64,000 nucleotides of DNA from an uncultured Atopobiaceae bacterium (GTDB lineage: Bacteria > Actinomycetota > Coriobacteriia > Coriobacteriales > Atopobiaceae), in assembly GCA_944320975.1 (NCBI GenBank), contig CALUJM010000001.1, positions 1 through 64,000 of the forward strand. Reading direction: 5' to 3'. The notes beneath the pieces are model-generated. The model did not search any database. It had not been told where the DNA came from and saw nothing but the letters and a program-made list of their open reading frames with translations. The translations under genes were made by a program, and so were the position numbers. This document shows, piece after piece, positions 16,638 through 24,785 of the stretch; positions within the stretch are counted from its first letter, which is position 1, and every line of letters begins with the position of its first letter.

Positions 16638-17786
16638 TCAGCCCAGGCGCGCGCCCAGCTCAAGCAGCGAGAAGAGCCGCTCTGCCGCAAGGGAATAGAG
16701 CTCCTCCGCCCGGGCCAGCGCCTCGTCGAGCGGCATCGCGTCGATGGCCGTGGGCACCCAGGCAGCCACTCCGGGCACGGACCGCGGCGCGTCCGCCCCC
16801 ATGCCGCCCACCACCGCCGCGCAGGGCACGTCCGCGGCCTCGCAGGCGGCCGCCACGCCGGTCACGACCTTGCCGCGCGCTGTCTGCGCGTCGGCGTGGC
16901 CCTCGCCCGTGACGCAGAGGTCCGCGCCCTCGAGCAGCGCCGAGAAGTTCGTGAGCTCCAGGACGCGCGCGATCCCGCTCTGCGCCCGGGCGCCAAGAAA
17001 CGCCATCGCGCCGGCGCCCAGGCCACCCGCGGCGCCCGCGCCGGGGACGCCCGCGAGGTCGCGGCCAAACGTGGCCGCCAGCACGCGCGCGTAGCTGGCC
17101 ATGCCGGCGTCAAGCTCGGCGACCATCTCGGGCGTGGCGCCCTTCTGCGGGCCGTAGACCGCGCTCGCGCCGCTCGCGCCCAGAAGCGGGTTGTCCACGT
17201 CGCACATGAGGCAAAGCTCCGTCCGTGCGAGGCGCACATCAAGGCCGGTAAGGTCGACTGAGGCGACGCGGGCGAGGTCGGCGCCACGGCCCGCCAGCTC
17301 GCGGCCGGAGGCGTCCAGGAACCGCGCGCCGAGCGCCCGGGCGCAGCCCATGCCCCCGTCATTGGTGGCGCTGCCGCCTATGGCGAGCGTCACGTCGAGC
17401 GCGCCGGCGTCGAGGGCGGCGCGGACGAGCTCGCCGGTGCCGTAAGTGCTTGTGAGCAGCGGGTTCTTCTCGGCAGGGGCAAGCAGGGGCAGGCCCGAGG
17501 CGGCCGCCATCTCGATGACGGCGTGCCCGCCCGGGAGCATGGCGTAGGCAGCGTCGACCGGGCGGCCCAGCGGGTCGCAGACGCGGGCGCGACGCAGCTC
17601 GCCGCCGCACGCCGCGACGAGCGCCGCGGCCGTGCCGTCACCGCCGTCCGCCATCGGGACGGTGACGCACGCGCAGCCCGGGAAGTGCCGGCGCGCCGCC
17701 TCTTCCAGCAGGCGAGCCGCATCTGCCGAGCTCAGCGTGCCCTTGAGCGAGTCGGATGCAAAGACGAACCTGGGGGAATCGTCCAT
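16638..17786 (-). CDS. glxK: Glycerate kinase
   Basis: GarK/GlxK-type kinase phosphorylating D-glycerate with ATP; 382 residues. Characteristic segments are FVFASDSLKGTLSS near the N-terminus, PMADGGDGTAAAL, the IGGSATNDGGMGCARALG loop and TGEGHADAQTARGK. The ATG at 17786 (MDDSPRF) has GAGAGG 6 nt upstream. Monocistronic between a + strand HAD gene and repeat cluster G, and no glyoxylate-pathway neighbour is present. Confidence 0.94.
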   Translation of the reverse strand: MDDSPRFVFASDSLKGTLSSADAARLLEEAARRHFPGCACVTVPMADGGDGTAAALVAACGGELRRARVCDPLGRPVDAAYAMLPGGHAVIEMAAASGLPLLAPAEKNPLLTSTYGTGELVRAALDAGALDVTLAIGGSATNDGGMGCARALGARFLDASGRELAGRGADLARVASVDLTGLDVRLARTELCLMCDVDNPLLGASGASAVYGPQKGATPEMVAELDAGMASYARVLAATFGRDLAGVPGAGAAGGLGAGAMAFLGARAQSGIARVLELTNFSALLEGADLCVTGEGHADAQTARGKVVTGVAAACEAADVPCAAVVGGMGADAPRSVPGVAAWVPTAIDAMPLDEALARAEELYSLAAERLFSLLELGARLG

Positions 17787-17882
17787 GGGCAACCTCTCGT
17801 TCGCAACTCTTCCGCCTGACGTGACCATGACATCCTATAACTCAGGAGGCTCTATACTGCCAACCGGAATTCTACGGATGGG

Positions 17883-18737
17883 GTGAGCACTCTGATCAAG
17901 CTCTTTGCCAGCGACCTCGACGGCACGCTCTACAACGGCCTGCACCAGACGGACGGCGGCATCGTGCGCCGCCTGCGCCGCGTGGTCGGGGCGGGCCGTC
18001 ACGTCGCGCTCGCGACCGGCCGCTGGTCGAGCACGGGCGCCGAGCTCGGGTTTGGCGACTTGCCGCTCGAGGTGGTCTGCGGCAACGGGGCGTTTGTCTA
18101 CGGCGCGTCCGGCGAGCTGCTGCGCAGCGTCGAGATCGACCCCGCCACGGTCGAGGAGCTGCTGCGCGCCTTCCCCACGTGCTGCCTCGTGTGCGTCTCG
18201 GCGGACGGCACGTTCGTGCGCGGCTCGCGCGCCGACCAGCTGGCGGGATACCTTCCCCCGCACGGCCTGCTGGGCCGCTTCGTGGCATGGCAGGCTCGGC
18301 GCCGCGGCCCGGGCGCGGACATGGTCTTCGACCAGACGGAGGCCGACGTCCTGGCGCACCCGATCTGCAAGGTGAACTGCCGCGTGCCCGACGCCGGGCT
18401 CAAAGCCGAGCTCGCCGCCTTTGTGGGCGAGCGCGCCGACACGCTCGTGAACGCGTCGTTTGACGGCGACCTCTTCGAGCTCACGGAGGCGAGCGTCAAC
18501 AAGGGCGAGGCGCTGGCATGGCTCGCGGGGCACCTCGGCATGACGGAGGACGAGGTCGCGGTCTACGGCGACGGCGGCAACGACCTCGCGATGCTCGAGC
18601 GCTTCGATCACGCCTACGCAACGAGCAACGCGAGCGAGGCCGCGAAGCGCGCGGCGGGCAACGTCATCGGGAGCTGCACGCTGCACGCCGTGCCGCGCCA
18701 TATGCTGACGACGGTCCGCCGGGACGGCGCGCTGTAG
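17883..18737 (+). CDS. Cof-type HAD-superfamily hydrolase
   Basis: Sugar-phosphate-type phosphatase of 284 residues. HAD motif I is FASDLDGTLYN, motif II is ALATGRW, and motif IV is YGDGGNDLAML; a C2 cap lies between them. It starts at GTG 17883 after GGATGGGG; a TATACT at about 17852 is a candidate -10. The substrate cannot be read from the sequence. Confidence 0.9.
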   Translation: MSTLIKLFASDLDGTLYNGLHQTDGGIVRRLRRVVGAGRHVALATGRWSSTGAELGFGDLPLEVVCGNGAFVYGASGELLRSVEIDPATVEELLRAFPTCCLVCVSADGTFVRGSRADQLAGYLPPHGLLGRFVAWQARRRGPGADMVFDQTEADVLAHPICKVNCRVPDAGLKAELAAFVGERADTLVNASFDGDLFELTEASVNKGEALAWLAGHLGMTEDEVAVYGDGGNDLAMLERFDHAYATSNASEAAKRAAGNVIGSCTLHAVPRHMLTTVRRDGAL

Positions 18738-18742
18738 GGACG

Positions 18743-18968
18743 AGCCGCCCGCGCTTCTCGGCAGCCCCATCGAGTGCTCCCGCACTTCTCGGCAACGCGC
18801 AGGTGCCCGCCCGCACTCGATGTCCCCGTAAATCGAGTGCGGGCCGGCGGGCACTCGATGCGCGCACTCGACGCCGGACGCCGAGAAGGGCCACGCACTT
18901 GCGGCCGCCACGCGCCGAAATCGACCGCACTCGATGCCCACACTCGATGCGCGCACTTCTTGCACGCC
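18743..18968. repeat. Inverted-repeat cluster E, copy 3
   Basis: Third copy of the cluster seen at 10440 and 12097, with the same module order as copy 1: GCACTTCTCGG units, the CGCACTCGATGTCCCCG hairpin, CGCCGAGAAGG, then a CCGAAATCGACCGCACTC block. No nuclease-like gene is attached. It starts 5 bp after the HAD hydrolase stop. Confidence 0.85.
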
Positions 18969-18985
18969 ACCGCGACGCGCACGAA

Positions 18986-19395
18986 AAGGGGCGACGCCCC
19001 ATTGCGCCGCCCCTGGCTGCTCTGTCCTTTGGATTCACATCCTCGTCTTGAGACGCTCTCGATGCCTGCGGATGCGATATACGTCCGGACCCTCGCGTTA
19101 GCTCCTGTCGTCAACCCAACTCGATGAACGTATCGGAAGACGTCGGCGGCGAAACCGCTCGCCCGAAGCTACAGGGTCTCGGTCGCCTCGGCGACGGGTC
19201 CAGACCCTGCGTTCTGCTCTGTGTTCACTGGACTCGCCTCCTCTGACGGTCGCTTTCTCGGGTAGCGACGAACCTGCTTGACAGTCTCTTTATTCCCGGC
19301 GCCGCGCCCCCGCATGCAGCCCGTCTCACGCCCTCGCCAAACGGTGGCAAGCGGCGGGTGAGCGGAGAAATGCATCGCCGGGTGGGCCCACGCAG
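18986..19395 (-). ncRNA. Candidate structured RNA (unidentified)
   Basis: About 400 bp without a convincing protein gene between repeat cluster E3 and the tRNA-Pro terminator. On the minus strand it contains a stable hairpin (19172-19209: CAGGGTCT/AGACCCTG outer stem, GTCGCC/GGCGAC inner stem), other short stems, and ends in GGGGCG-T-CGCCCC followed by TTTTC (18984-19000), a plausible intrinsic terminator. It does not show tmRNA or RNase P landmarks that I can recognise. Confidence 0.4.
19169..19228 (-). CDS. Possible 19-residue leader peptide
   Basis: A GTG-initiated frame (VNTEQNAGSGPVAEATETL) with a near-perfect GAGGAGG 8 nt upstream. Its stop codon touches the base of the 19172-19209 hairpin, an arrangement typical of leader peptides, but no regulated gene follows. 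Coding status is uncertain. Confidence 0.35.
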   Translation of the reverse strand: MNTEQNAGSGPVAEATETL

Positions 19396-19396
19396 C

Positions 19397-19430
19397 AAAA
19401 AAGGCCGGATGGGCACATCCCATCCGGCCT
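19397..19430 (-). terminator. Intrinsic terminator of tRNA-Pro
   Basis: On the minus strand AGGCCGGATGGG pairs with CCCATCCGGCCT and is followed by six T, 10 bp after the tRNA CCA end. Confidence 0.9.
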
Positions 19431-19439
19431 GCAAGTTCG

Positions 19440-19516
<77 letters not shown>

Positions 19517-19528
19517 TAGCGAGGGAGT

Positions 19529-19557
19529 ATTCTAGCAGATTCCTCCGGCAAAACCAA
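19529..19557 (-). promoter_or_regulatory. Promoter for tRNA-Pro
   Basis: -10 TAGAAT (19529-19534) with a 17-bp spacer to a weak -35 TTGGTT (19552-19557) on the minus strand; the -35 overlaps the 3' end of ispE. Confidence 0.55.
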
Positions 19558-20410
19558 CAGTTTTTGTCGACCATGCGCGCCAGCCGAACCCCGCGGCCTC
19601 CCGAGCCACCGCATCCGCCGCCCCGGAGCTCTCGCAGATGGCAAACGAGCAGGTACCCGACCCCGTTATCTGAGCTGCCCGCACGCCCGGGCGACCGCGC
19701 AGCCAGGACTCGACGACGCCTGCCTCGGGGCAGAGCGCGCGGGCCGCGGGCGCGAGGTTGTTGTGGAGGCGCGCCGCCACCGCCGCGACGTCTCCCGCGG
19801 CAAGCGCCGCGCAGAGCGGCCCGGAGTCCACGGGCTTCTCGCCCGCGCGGTCAAACTCGGCGTAGGCCTCGACGGTCGAGCCGCCCTCGGCGCGGGGCAT
19901 CACCAGCGCGAGCGGGGCCTCGAGCGCGGGGAACGCCCGGACGCGCACGTCGCCGGCACCGGCGAACAGGGCGGGGCGGGGGTCGAGGAAGAAGGAGACG
20001 TCGGCGCCGACGCGCCGGGCGACAGCCACCACGCGCGGGTCGAGCGGGCTCGCGCCCCAGCGCGCCGCCAGAGCGCGCAGCGTCGCGCCCGCGTCCGCCG
20101 AGGAGCCGCCCAGGCCGGCGCGCTCGGGGATGCCCGCCGCGACCTCAATGCGAACGCGCGGCTCCATGCCGAGCGCCTCCGCCAGCAGCGTCGCGGCGCG
20201 CCACACGCCGGTCTTCTCGGCAGCGATCTCGAGCGGAGGGTCAAATCTCACGGAGAGGCCCGGCGCATCCGACACGGTCACCGTGTCGCACAGCGCCACC
20301 GGCACCATCACGGAGTCGACGCGGTGATAGCCGCGCTCGTCCTTCTCGGCATGCACGCCGAGGTAGAGATTGACCTTGCAGGGGGTCGTGACGACCGTCG
20401 CGGGCGCCAT
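19532..20410 (-). CDS. ispE: 4-diphosphocytidyl-2-C-methyl-D-erythritol kinase
   Basis: GHMP-family kinase of the MEP pathway; 292 residues. The GHMP ATP-binding loop is GIPERAGLGGSSADAGATL at about residues 93-111, and the C-terminal QITGSGTCSFAI is the GHMP motif 3. N-terminal PCKVNLYLGV is typical. The start is 9 bp downstream of the Veg-like gene, so the two are an operon, as around veg-ispE in Bacillus. Confidence 0.96.
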   Translation of the reverse strand: MAPATVVTTPCKVNLYLGVHAEKDERGYHRVDSVMVPVALCDTVTVSDAPGLSVRFDPPLEIAAEKTGVWRAATLLAEALGMEPRVRIEVAAGIPERAGLGGSSADAGATLRALAARWGASPLDPRVVAVARRVGADVSFFLDPRPALFAGAGDVRVRAFPALEAPLALVMPRAEGGSTVEAYAEFDRAGEKPVDSGPLCAALAAGDVAAVAARLHNNLAPAARALCPEAGVVESWLRGRPGVRAAQITGSGTCSFAICESSGAADAVAREAAGFGWRAWSTKTVGFAGGIC

Positions 20411-20419
20411 GTCGGGCGC

Positions 20420-20716
20420 CTACTCGGAGGCGGGCTCGACAAAGTCGAAGAGGCGCTCCCCCGTCTCGATGTCGAAGAGCTCGACTGTGCCCGTGAGCAC
20501 GTCGACATACTGGTACGACTGACGCGCGGTACGGCCGCGGCGCTCCTCGACCTCGACGATGAAGAGGGAGGGATGCGCGTGGACCAGGGTCCCCGTGCGC
20601 TCGACGATGCGCGAGCGGCCCATGTTGGCCTTGACCCGGAGGCGCTTGCCCTCGAGGCCCTTGAGCTCGTCGCGAATCTCGTCGACCCGGTTGACGGGCG
20701 GAATCTCGTTCTCCAT
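20420..20716 (-). CDS. Veg-family protein
   Basis: 98 residues, matching the Veg (DUF1021) family: ...GKRLRVKANMGRSRIVERTGTLVHAHPSLFIVEV..., with the GKR/N.GR core. In Bacillus Veg stimulates biofilm formation and sits near ispE, as here. The ATG at 20716 has GGAGG 5 nt upstream; the GTG at 20728 overlaps that site. Function in this organism is not known. Confidence 0.85.
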   Translation of the reverse strand: MENEIPPVNRVDEIRDELKGLEGKRLRVKANMGRSRIVERTGTLVHAHPSLFIVEVEERRGRTARQSYQYVDVLTGTVELFDIETGERLFDFVEPASE

Positions 20717-20891
20717 CTGAACCTCCACCGCACTGTGGCGGAAATCTCCATAAGTCCCGAAATTTCATCATATTGCGCAACGGTGCAGGGGGCAATCTGG
20801 TTCAACCCGTTGTCATGAGAAGACCATGCGCGCCGGAGGCACGGCGGTGCTACACTGCCCGCAGCCAGCCAAAAGACCGAAAGGATGAGAC

Positions 20892-21965
20892 ATGGACGAG
20901 AACCGCCTCGCGCGCATTAGGGACAACATGGGCAGACGGGGGCTCGCGCAGGCCCTCATCGTGGACCCCCTCTCGATCTGGTGGCTTTGCGGATACTACA
21001 CCGAGCCCTACGAGCGCTTCCTTGCGCTGCTCGTCCCCGCCGAAGGCGAGCCGGTGCTCTTTGCCAACCGTCTCTTCCCCGACGCGTCCGGCTGCGGGGC
21101 GCGCGTGGTGAGCTTCTCGGATACCGACGACCCCGTGCCTCTCGTGGCTGCCGAGACCCGGAGCGACCGCGCGCTCGGCGTGGACAAGGAGCTCGCGGCG
21201 CGCTGGCTCGTGCCGCTCATGGAGTCGGGCGCGGCAAGCGGGTTCGTGCTCGCGTCCGACGTGGTCGACGACGCGCGCTCGATCAAGGACGCCCGCGAGC
21301 GGGAGCTCATGCGCGCCGCCTCCGCGACCAACGACGCCGCCATGGCATGGCTCGTGGCGCAGGTGCACCCGGGCGTCACGGAGCGCCAGATCGCCGACGG
21401 CCTTCTCGGCGAGTACCGCCGCCTGGGCGCCGAGGGGCACTCCTTCTCGCCCATCGTGAGCTTTGGCGACCACGCCGCCGACCCGCATCACGAGCCCGAC
21501 GACACGCCCTTCGCCCCGGGCGACATGGTGCTCTTCGACGTGGGCTGCCGGCAGAACTGGTACTGCTCGGACATGACGCGCACGTTCTTCTCGGCCGAGC
21601 CGACCGAGCACCAGCGCGCGGTCTACGACGCCGTGCGCCGCGCCAACGAGGCTGCCGAGAAGATCGTGCGCCCCGGGGTGACGTTTGCCCAGATAGACCT
21701 CACCGCGCGCCGCATCATCGAGGATGCCGGCTGGGGGCCGCGGTTCAACCACCGCCTGGGGCACCAGATCGGCCTGGTGGACCACGAGCCGGGCGACGTC
21801 TCGGCCGCGCATGACGAACCGGTGCGGCCGGGGCAGTGCTTCTCCATCGAGCCGGGCATCTACCTGCCGGGCGACATGGGCGTGCGCATCGAGGACCTCG
21901 TGATCGTGACCGAGGACGGATGCGAGGTGCTCAACAGCTACCCCAAGGGGATCACGGTCCTGTAG
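20892..21965 (+). CDS. M24-family metallopeptidase (Xaa-Pro peptidase-like)
   Basis: Creatinase/aminopeptidase-P fold, 357 residues: N-terminal creatinase-type domain (about 1-125), then the pita-bread catalytic domain. Metal ligands appear in LFDVGCRQNWYCSDMTRTF (two Asp), HRLGHQIGL (His), SIEPGIY (Glu) and RIEDLVIVTEDG (Glu). Likely cleaves Xaa-Pro dipeptides or N-terminal Xaa-Pro bonds; PepP and PepQ cannot be separated by eye. Ribosome-binding site AAAGGATGAG. Confidence 0.92.
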   Translation: MDENRLARIRDNMGRRGLAQALIVDPLSIWWLCGYYTEPYERFLALLVPAEGEPVLFANRLFPDASGCGARVVSFSDTDDPVPLVAAETRSDRALGVDKELAARWLVPLMESGAASGFVLASDVVDDARSIKDARERELMRAASATNDAAMAWLVAQVHPGVTERQIADGLLGEYRRLGAEGHSFSPIVSFGDHAADPHHEPDDTPFAPGDMVLFDVGCRQNWYCSDMTRTFFSAEPTEHQRAVYDAVRRANEAAEKIVRPGVTFAQIDLTARRIIEDAGWGPRFNHRLGHQIGLVDHEPGDVSAAHDEPVRPGQCFSIEPGIYLPGDMGVRIEDLVIVTEDGCEVLNSYPKGITVL

Positions 21966-21985
21966 CGCGGCGCGCGACAGGAAAA

Positions 21986-22024
21986 GGCCCCGGGCGGAGG
22001 CGAGAAGAACCTCCGCTCGGGGCC
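21986..22024. terminator. Bidirectional terminator between convergent genes
   Basis: GGCCCCGGGCGGAGG pairs with CCTCCGCTCGGGGCC around a CGAGAAGAA loop. Read on the minus strand it is followed by TTTTCC, so it mainly terminates nagB; it also lies 20 bp after the peptidase stop. Confidence 0.75.
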
Positions 22025-22047
22025 TGCTGCGCTTTGTGGGGGCGAGC

Positions 22048-22782
22048 CTACTCGACGGGGCAGAGCGAGAGCGCGGCCTCGTCGGCGACGACGACCACGT
22101 TGGGGTGCAGCTGCAGGATGGAGGCCTGGCAGGACGGGGTGATCGGGCCGTAGATCATGTCGTGGACGGCCTGGGCCTTGACCTCGCCGTTGGCCATCAC
22201 GAGAACCATCTTGGCGGCCATGATGGTGCCGATGCCCATGGTGAAGGCCTGGCGCGGCACGTCGTCGATGCTGTCGAACAGGCGGCTGTTGGCCTGGATG
22301 GTGGACTCGGTCAGGTCGACGCAGTGGGTGCCCTTGACGAAGGCGTCGCCGGGCTCGTTGAAGCCGATGTGGCCGTTGTTGCCGATGCCCAGGAGCTGGA
22401 GGTCCTGGCCGCCGGCGGCGGCGACGGCGGCGTCATACTCGGCGCAGGCGGCCTCGTAGTCCTCCATGAGGCCGTCGGGCACGTGGGTGTTGGCCTTGTC
22501 GATGTTCACGTGATCGAAGAGGTTCACGTTCATGAAGTAGCGGTAGCTCTGGTCGTGGGTGCCGGGCAGGCCGCGGTACTCGTCGAGGTTATAGGTCTTG
22601 ACCTGGGAGAAGTCGAGGTCGCCGGCCTCATAGCCCTCGATGAGGCGCTTGTAGGCGCCGATGGGCGTGGAGCCGGTGGCAAGGCCGAGCACGCAGTCGG
22701 GCTTGGCAACGACCTGGGCGGCAATGATGTTGCCGGCCTTGCGGCTCATGTCCTCGTAATCCTTGGCGCGAACGATTCTCAT
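22048..22782 (-). CDS. nagB: Glucosamine-6-phosphate deaminase
   Basis: Converts GlcN6P to fructose-6-phosphate and ammonia; 244 residues. Substrate loops GLATGSTPIGAYKRL and LGIGNNGHIGFNEPG and the catalytic Asp region YNLDEYRGL are clear. The ATG at 22782 (MRIVRAKDYED) matches family N-termini and has GGAAAGGA upstream; the extra 17 codons upstream do not. No nagA is adjacent. The GntR regulator at 27140 is of the HutC/NagR type but lies 4 kb away. Confidence 0.97.
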   Translation of the reverse strand: MRIVRAKDYEDMSRKAGNIIAAQVVAKPDCVLGLATGSTPIGAYKRLIEGYEAGDLDFSQVKTYNLDEYRGLPGTHDQSYRYFMNVNLFDHVNIDKANTHVPDGLMEDYEAACAEYDAAVAAAGGQDLQLLGIGNNGHIGFNEPGDAFVKGTHCVDLTESTIQANSRLFDSIDDVPRQAFTMGIGTIMAAKMVLVMANGEVKAQAVHDMIYGPITPSCQASILQLHPNVVVVADEAALSLCPVE

Positions 22783-23043
22783 AACGCATCCTTTCCATAG
22801 ACGGCAGGCCCTCAGCCCGCCGTGCGGCCCCATCGGCCGCGGCCAATGTGACTGCGACCACCAGGGCGAGGCCGCCAGAAGCTATGAGAAGGACTCACCG
22901 TGTCGAGGCCCCTGCCCGTCCGCGGCGACCCGGGGCAAACCGCCCCGGACGATTCTTAATCTTGCACCATTGCGATCGTGTTTCGCCACCCATTTGGGCG
23001 AGCGGCCGGAAATTGCCGCGGGCGGGCGTGACGGTGGGGGCGT

Positions 23044-23112
23044 GTGACAATTAGGACAGGTTAAATTGTCACACCGCAGGCGTGTGACAATTTAACCTGT
23101 CCTAATTGTCAC
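23044..23112. repeat. Family A composite palindrome (69 nt)
   Basis: 29+11+29 nt inverted pair in the 341-bp gap between nagB and rdgB, 12 bp from the rdgB stop. The loop base specific to this copy (TTAAATT) is mirrored exactly in the other half (AATTTAA). The rest of the gap (22783-23043) shows no gene or recognised element. Confidence 0.92.
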
Positions 23113-23123
23113 ACGCCTTGCGG

Positions 23124-23747
23124 CTACAGCTTGGCGGCGAGATCCTCGAGAGCATGGAAGCGGTGCGAGATCAGGTTCTTCTCGGCCAGCGTGAGCTCGG
23201 CCATGGTCTTGCCCGGGGTCTCCTCCGGCAGGAACAGCGGGTCGTAGCCAAATCCGTGGTCGCCACGGGGGACGCGGCCCACCATACCCTCGCAGTCGCC
23301 GTCGCCGCGCAGGACCTCGTCGCCGCGCACCAGGACCACGCTCGAGTGGAAGCGCGCCGTGCGCGAACCATCGGGGACGTCGGCCATCTGCGCCATGAGC
23401 TTCTCGTTGTTGGCCGCATCGTTGCCGTGCTCGCCCGCCCATCGTGCCGAGAAGATCCCCGGGGCGCCGTCGAGAGCGTCCACGCACAGTCCGGAGTCAT
23501 CGGCGACCGCCATGAGGAGGCCCGTCTCGGCCTGCGCAGCGCGCGCCTTGATCAAGGCGTTGTCAAAGAAGGTCTCCCCGTCCTCCACCGGGTCGGGGAA
23601 GTCGCCCAGCTCGCCGAGGGCCACAAAGCGCACGCCCGGCATGACCGGCGCGAGGATGGCCTCGATCTCCACGACCTTGTGCGCGTTGCCCGTGGCCACC
23701 ACGACCGTCGCGGCGGGATTGAGCTCGCTGATTTCAACCTGTGACAT
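23124..23747 (-). CDS. rdgB: dITP/XTP pyrophosphatase (RdgB/HAM1)
   Basis: Hydrolyses non-canonical purine nucleoside triphosphates to monophosphates; 207 residues. Motifs: VVATGNAHKVVEIEAIL, ETFFDNALIKA, VADDSGLCVDAL, and GFGYDPLFLPE. ATG 23747 has AAAGGAGG upstream. Lies directly downstream of rph, as in many actinobacteria and Firmicutes. Confidence 0.97.
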   Translation of the reverse strand: MSQVEISELNPAATVVVATGNAHKVVEIEAILAPVMPGVRFVALGELGDFPDPVEDGETFFDNALIKARAAQAETGLLMAVADDSGLCVDALDGAPGIFSARWAGEHGNDAANNEKLMAQMADVPDGSRTARFHSSVVLVRGDEVLRGDGDCEGMVGRVPRGDHGFGYDPLFLPEETPGKTMAELTLAEKNLISHRFHALEDLAAKL

Positions 23748-23770
23748 GCTTCCTCCTTTGGTATGGCGGC

Positions 23771-23868
23771 GTGACAATCAGGGCGTGACAATTAGGACGG
23801 GTTGAATTGTCACGCGCCTGCGGCGTGACAATTCAACCCGTCCTAATTGTCACGCCCTGATTGTCACG
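23771..23868. repeat. Family A composite palindrome with extra outer arms
   Basis: The 69-nt core is at 23785-23853 and is embedded in a further inverted GTGACAATCAGGGC / GCCCTGATTGTCAC pair, giving arms of about 44 bp. The rph TGA stop is formed by bases inside the right arm. This copy carries GACGGG where the others have GACAGG, and the change is mirrored in the opposite half. Confidence 0.92.
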
Positions 23869-24601
23869 CGAGGCGATAGCCCGTTGCCTGCGACTGCAGC
23901 TCGATCAGGCGCGCGATGCCGGCCTGACCCAGGTCGAGAAGCTCGTCGAGCTGCGCGCGGTCGAGGGTGGCGCGCTCGCCGGTGCCCTGGACCTCCACGA
24001 TGCGCCCGTCGTCGGTGCACACCAGGTTGAGGTCGACCTCCGCTCGGCTGTCCTCCGGGTAATCAAGGTCGAGCAGGGCGCGACCGTCGACGAAGCCCGC
24101 GGACACGGCCGCGACCATTCCCGTGAGCGGCAGGCGCGGGAGCTGGCCGGCCTCCACGAGGCCGAGCAGCGCCTGGTGCAGCGCTACCCATGCGCCCGTC
24201 ACCGACGCGGTGCGCGTGCCGCCGTCCGCCTGGATGACGTCGCAGTCGAGCGTGATCGTGATTTCGCCCAGGCGGTCGAGACGCGTCACGGAGCGCAGGC
24301 TGCGGCCGATGAGCCGCTCGATCTCCATGGAGCGGCCCTTGCGGCCGCGGTGCTCGCGCGGCGTGCGGCGGCTGGTGGAGGCGGGAAGCATCGCGTACTC
24401 CGCCGTCACCCAACCGGCATGCGAGCCCTTGCGCCAGGCGGGGACGCCCTGCTCGACCGTGGCGGAGCAGAGCACGCGCGTGTCGCCGAACTCGGCAAGG
24501 CACGAGCCGTCGGCGTTCTTCATGACGCTCGGCGTGAGCGTCACGGGGCGCATCTCGTTGGCGGCGCGCCCGAACGAGCGCGCGAGCTCGGAGTCTGTCA
24601 T
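23864..24601 (-). CDS. rph: Ribonuclease PH
   Basis: Phosphorolytic 3'-5' exoribonuclease that trims tRNA 3' ends; 245 residues. Family segments are RSFGRAANEMRPVTL at the N-terminus, EYAMLPASTSRRTPREHRGRK, and CDVIQADGGTRTASVTGA. ATG 24601 is preceded by GGGAGG. The last codons and stop lie in repeat A at 23771-23868. Confidence 0.97.
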   Translation of the reverse strand: MTDSELARSFGRAANEMRPVTLTPSVMKNADGSCLAEFGDTRVLCSATVEQGVPAWRKGSHAGWVTAEYAMLPASTSRRTPREHRGRKGRSMEIERLIGRSLRSVTRLDRLGEITITLDCDVIQADGGTRTASVTGAWVALHQALLGLVEAGQLPRLPLTGMVAAVSAGFVDGRALLDLDYPEDSRAEVDLNLVCTDDGRIVEVQGTGERATLDRAQLDELLDLGQAGIARLIELQSQATGYRLA

Positions 24602-24619
24602 GGGGCCTCCCTGCAAAGA

Positions 24620-24643
24620 GGCCCCGCCGCAAGCGACGGGGCC
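24620..24643 (-). terminator. Terminator after tRNA-Val
   Basis: GGCCCCG/CGGGGCC stem with a short loop 11 bp past the tRNA-Val CCA end, followed by TCTTT on the minus strand. Confidence 0.5.
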
Positions 24644-24653
24644 ACGAGGTTCC

Positions 24654-24729
24654 TGGTGGGCGATGACGGGTTCGAACCGCCGACCTTGTGCGTGTAAGGC
24701 ACCTGCGCTAGCCGCTGCGCCAATCGCCC
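24654..24729 (-). tRNA. tRNA-Val (UAC anticodon)
   Basis: Minus-strand cloverleaf with acceptor GGGCGAT/ATCGCCC, anticodon loop CTTACAC (anticodon TAC), T-arm GGTTCGAACCC and encoded CCA. The first base pair of the anticodon stem is mismatched (G-A). Confidence 0.92.
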
Positions 24730-24785
24730 GAACGTCTGAAGTTTACCATACGCCCCGCGACGGGCGGCATCCCCGCGCGTCCCGC

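Noticed and set aside
10440..18968. Cluster E (and C, D, F, H) considered as CRISPR arrays
   Set aside because: Units occur in both orientations with irregular spacing, there are no unique equal-length spacers, and no cas gene is in the window.
18986..19395. tmRNA or RNase P RNA in the gene-free region near tRNA-Pro
   Set aside because: No tRNA-like ends, no ALAA-type tag and no RNase P core motif could be found on either strand by eye.
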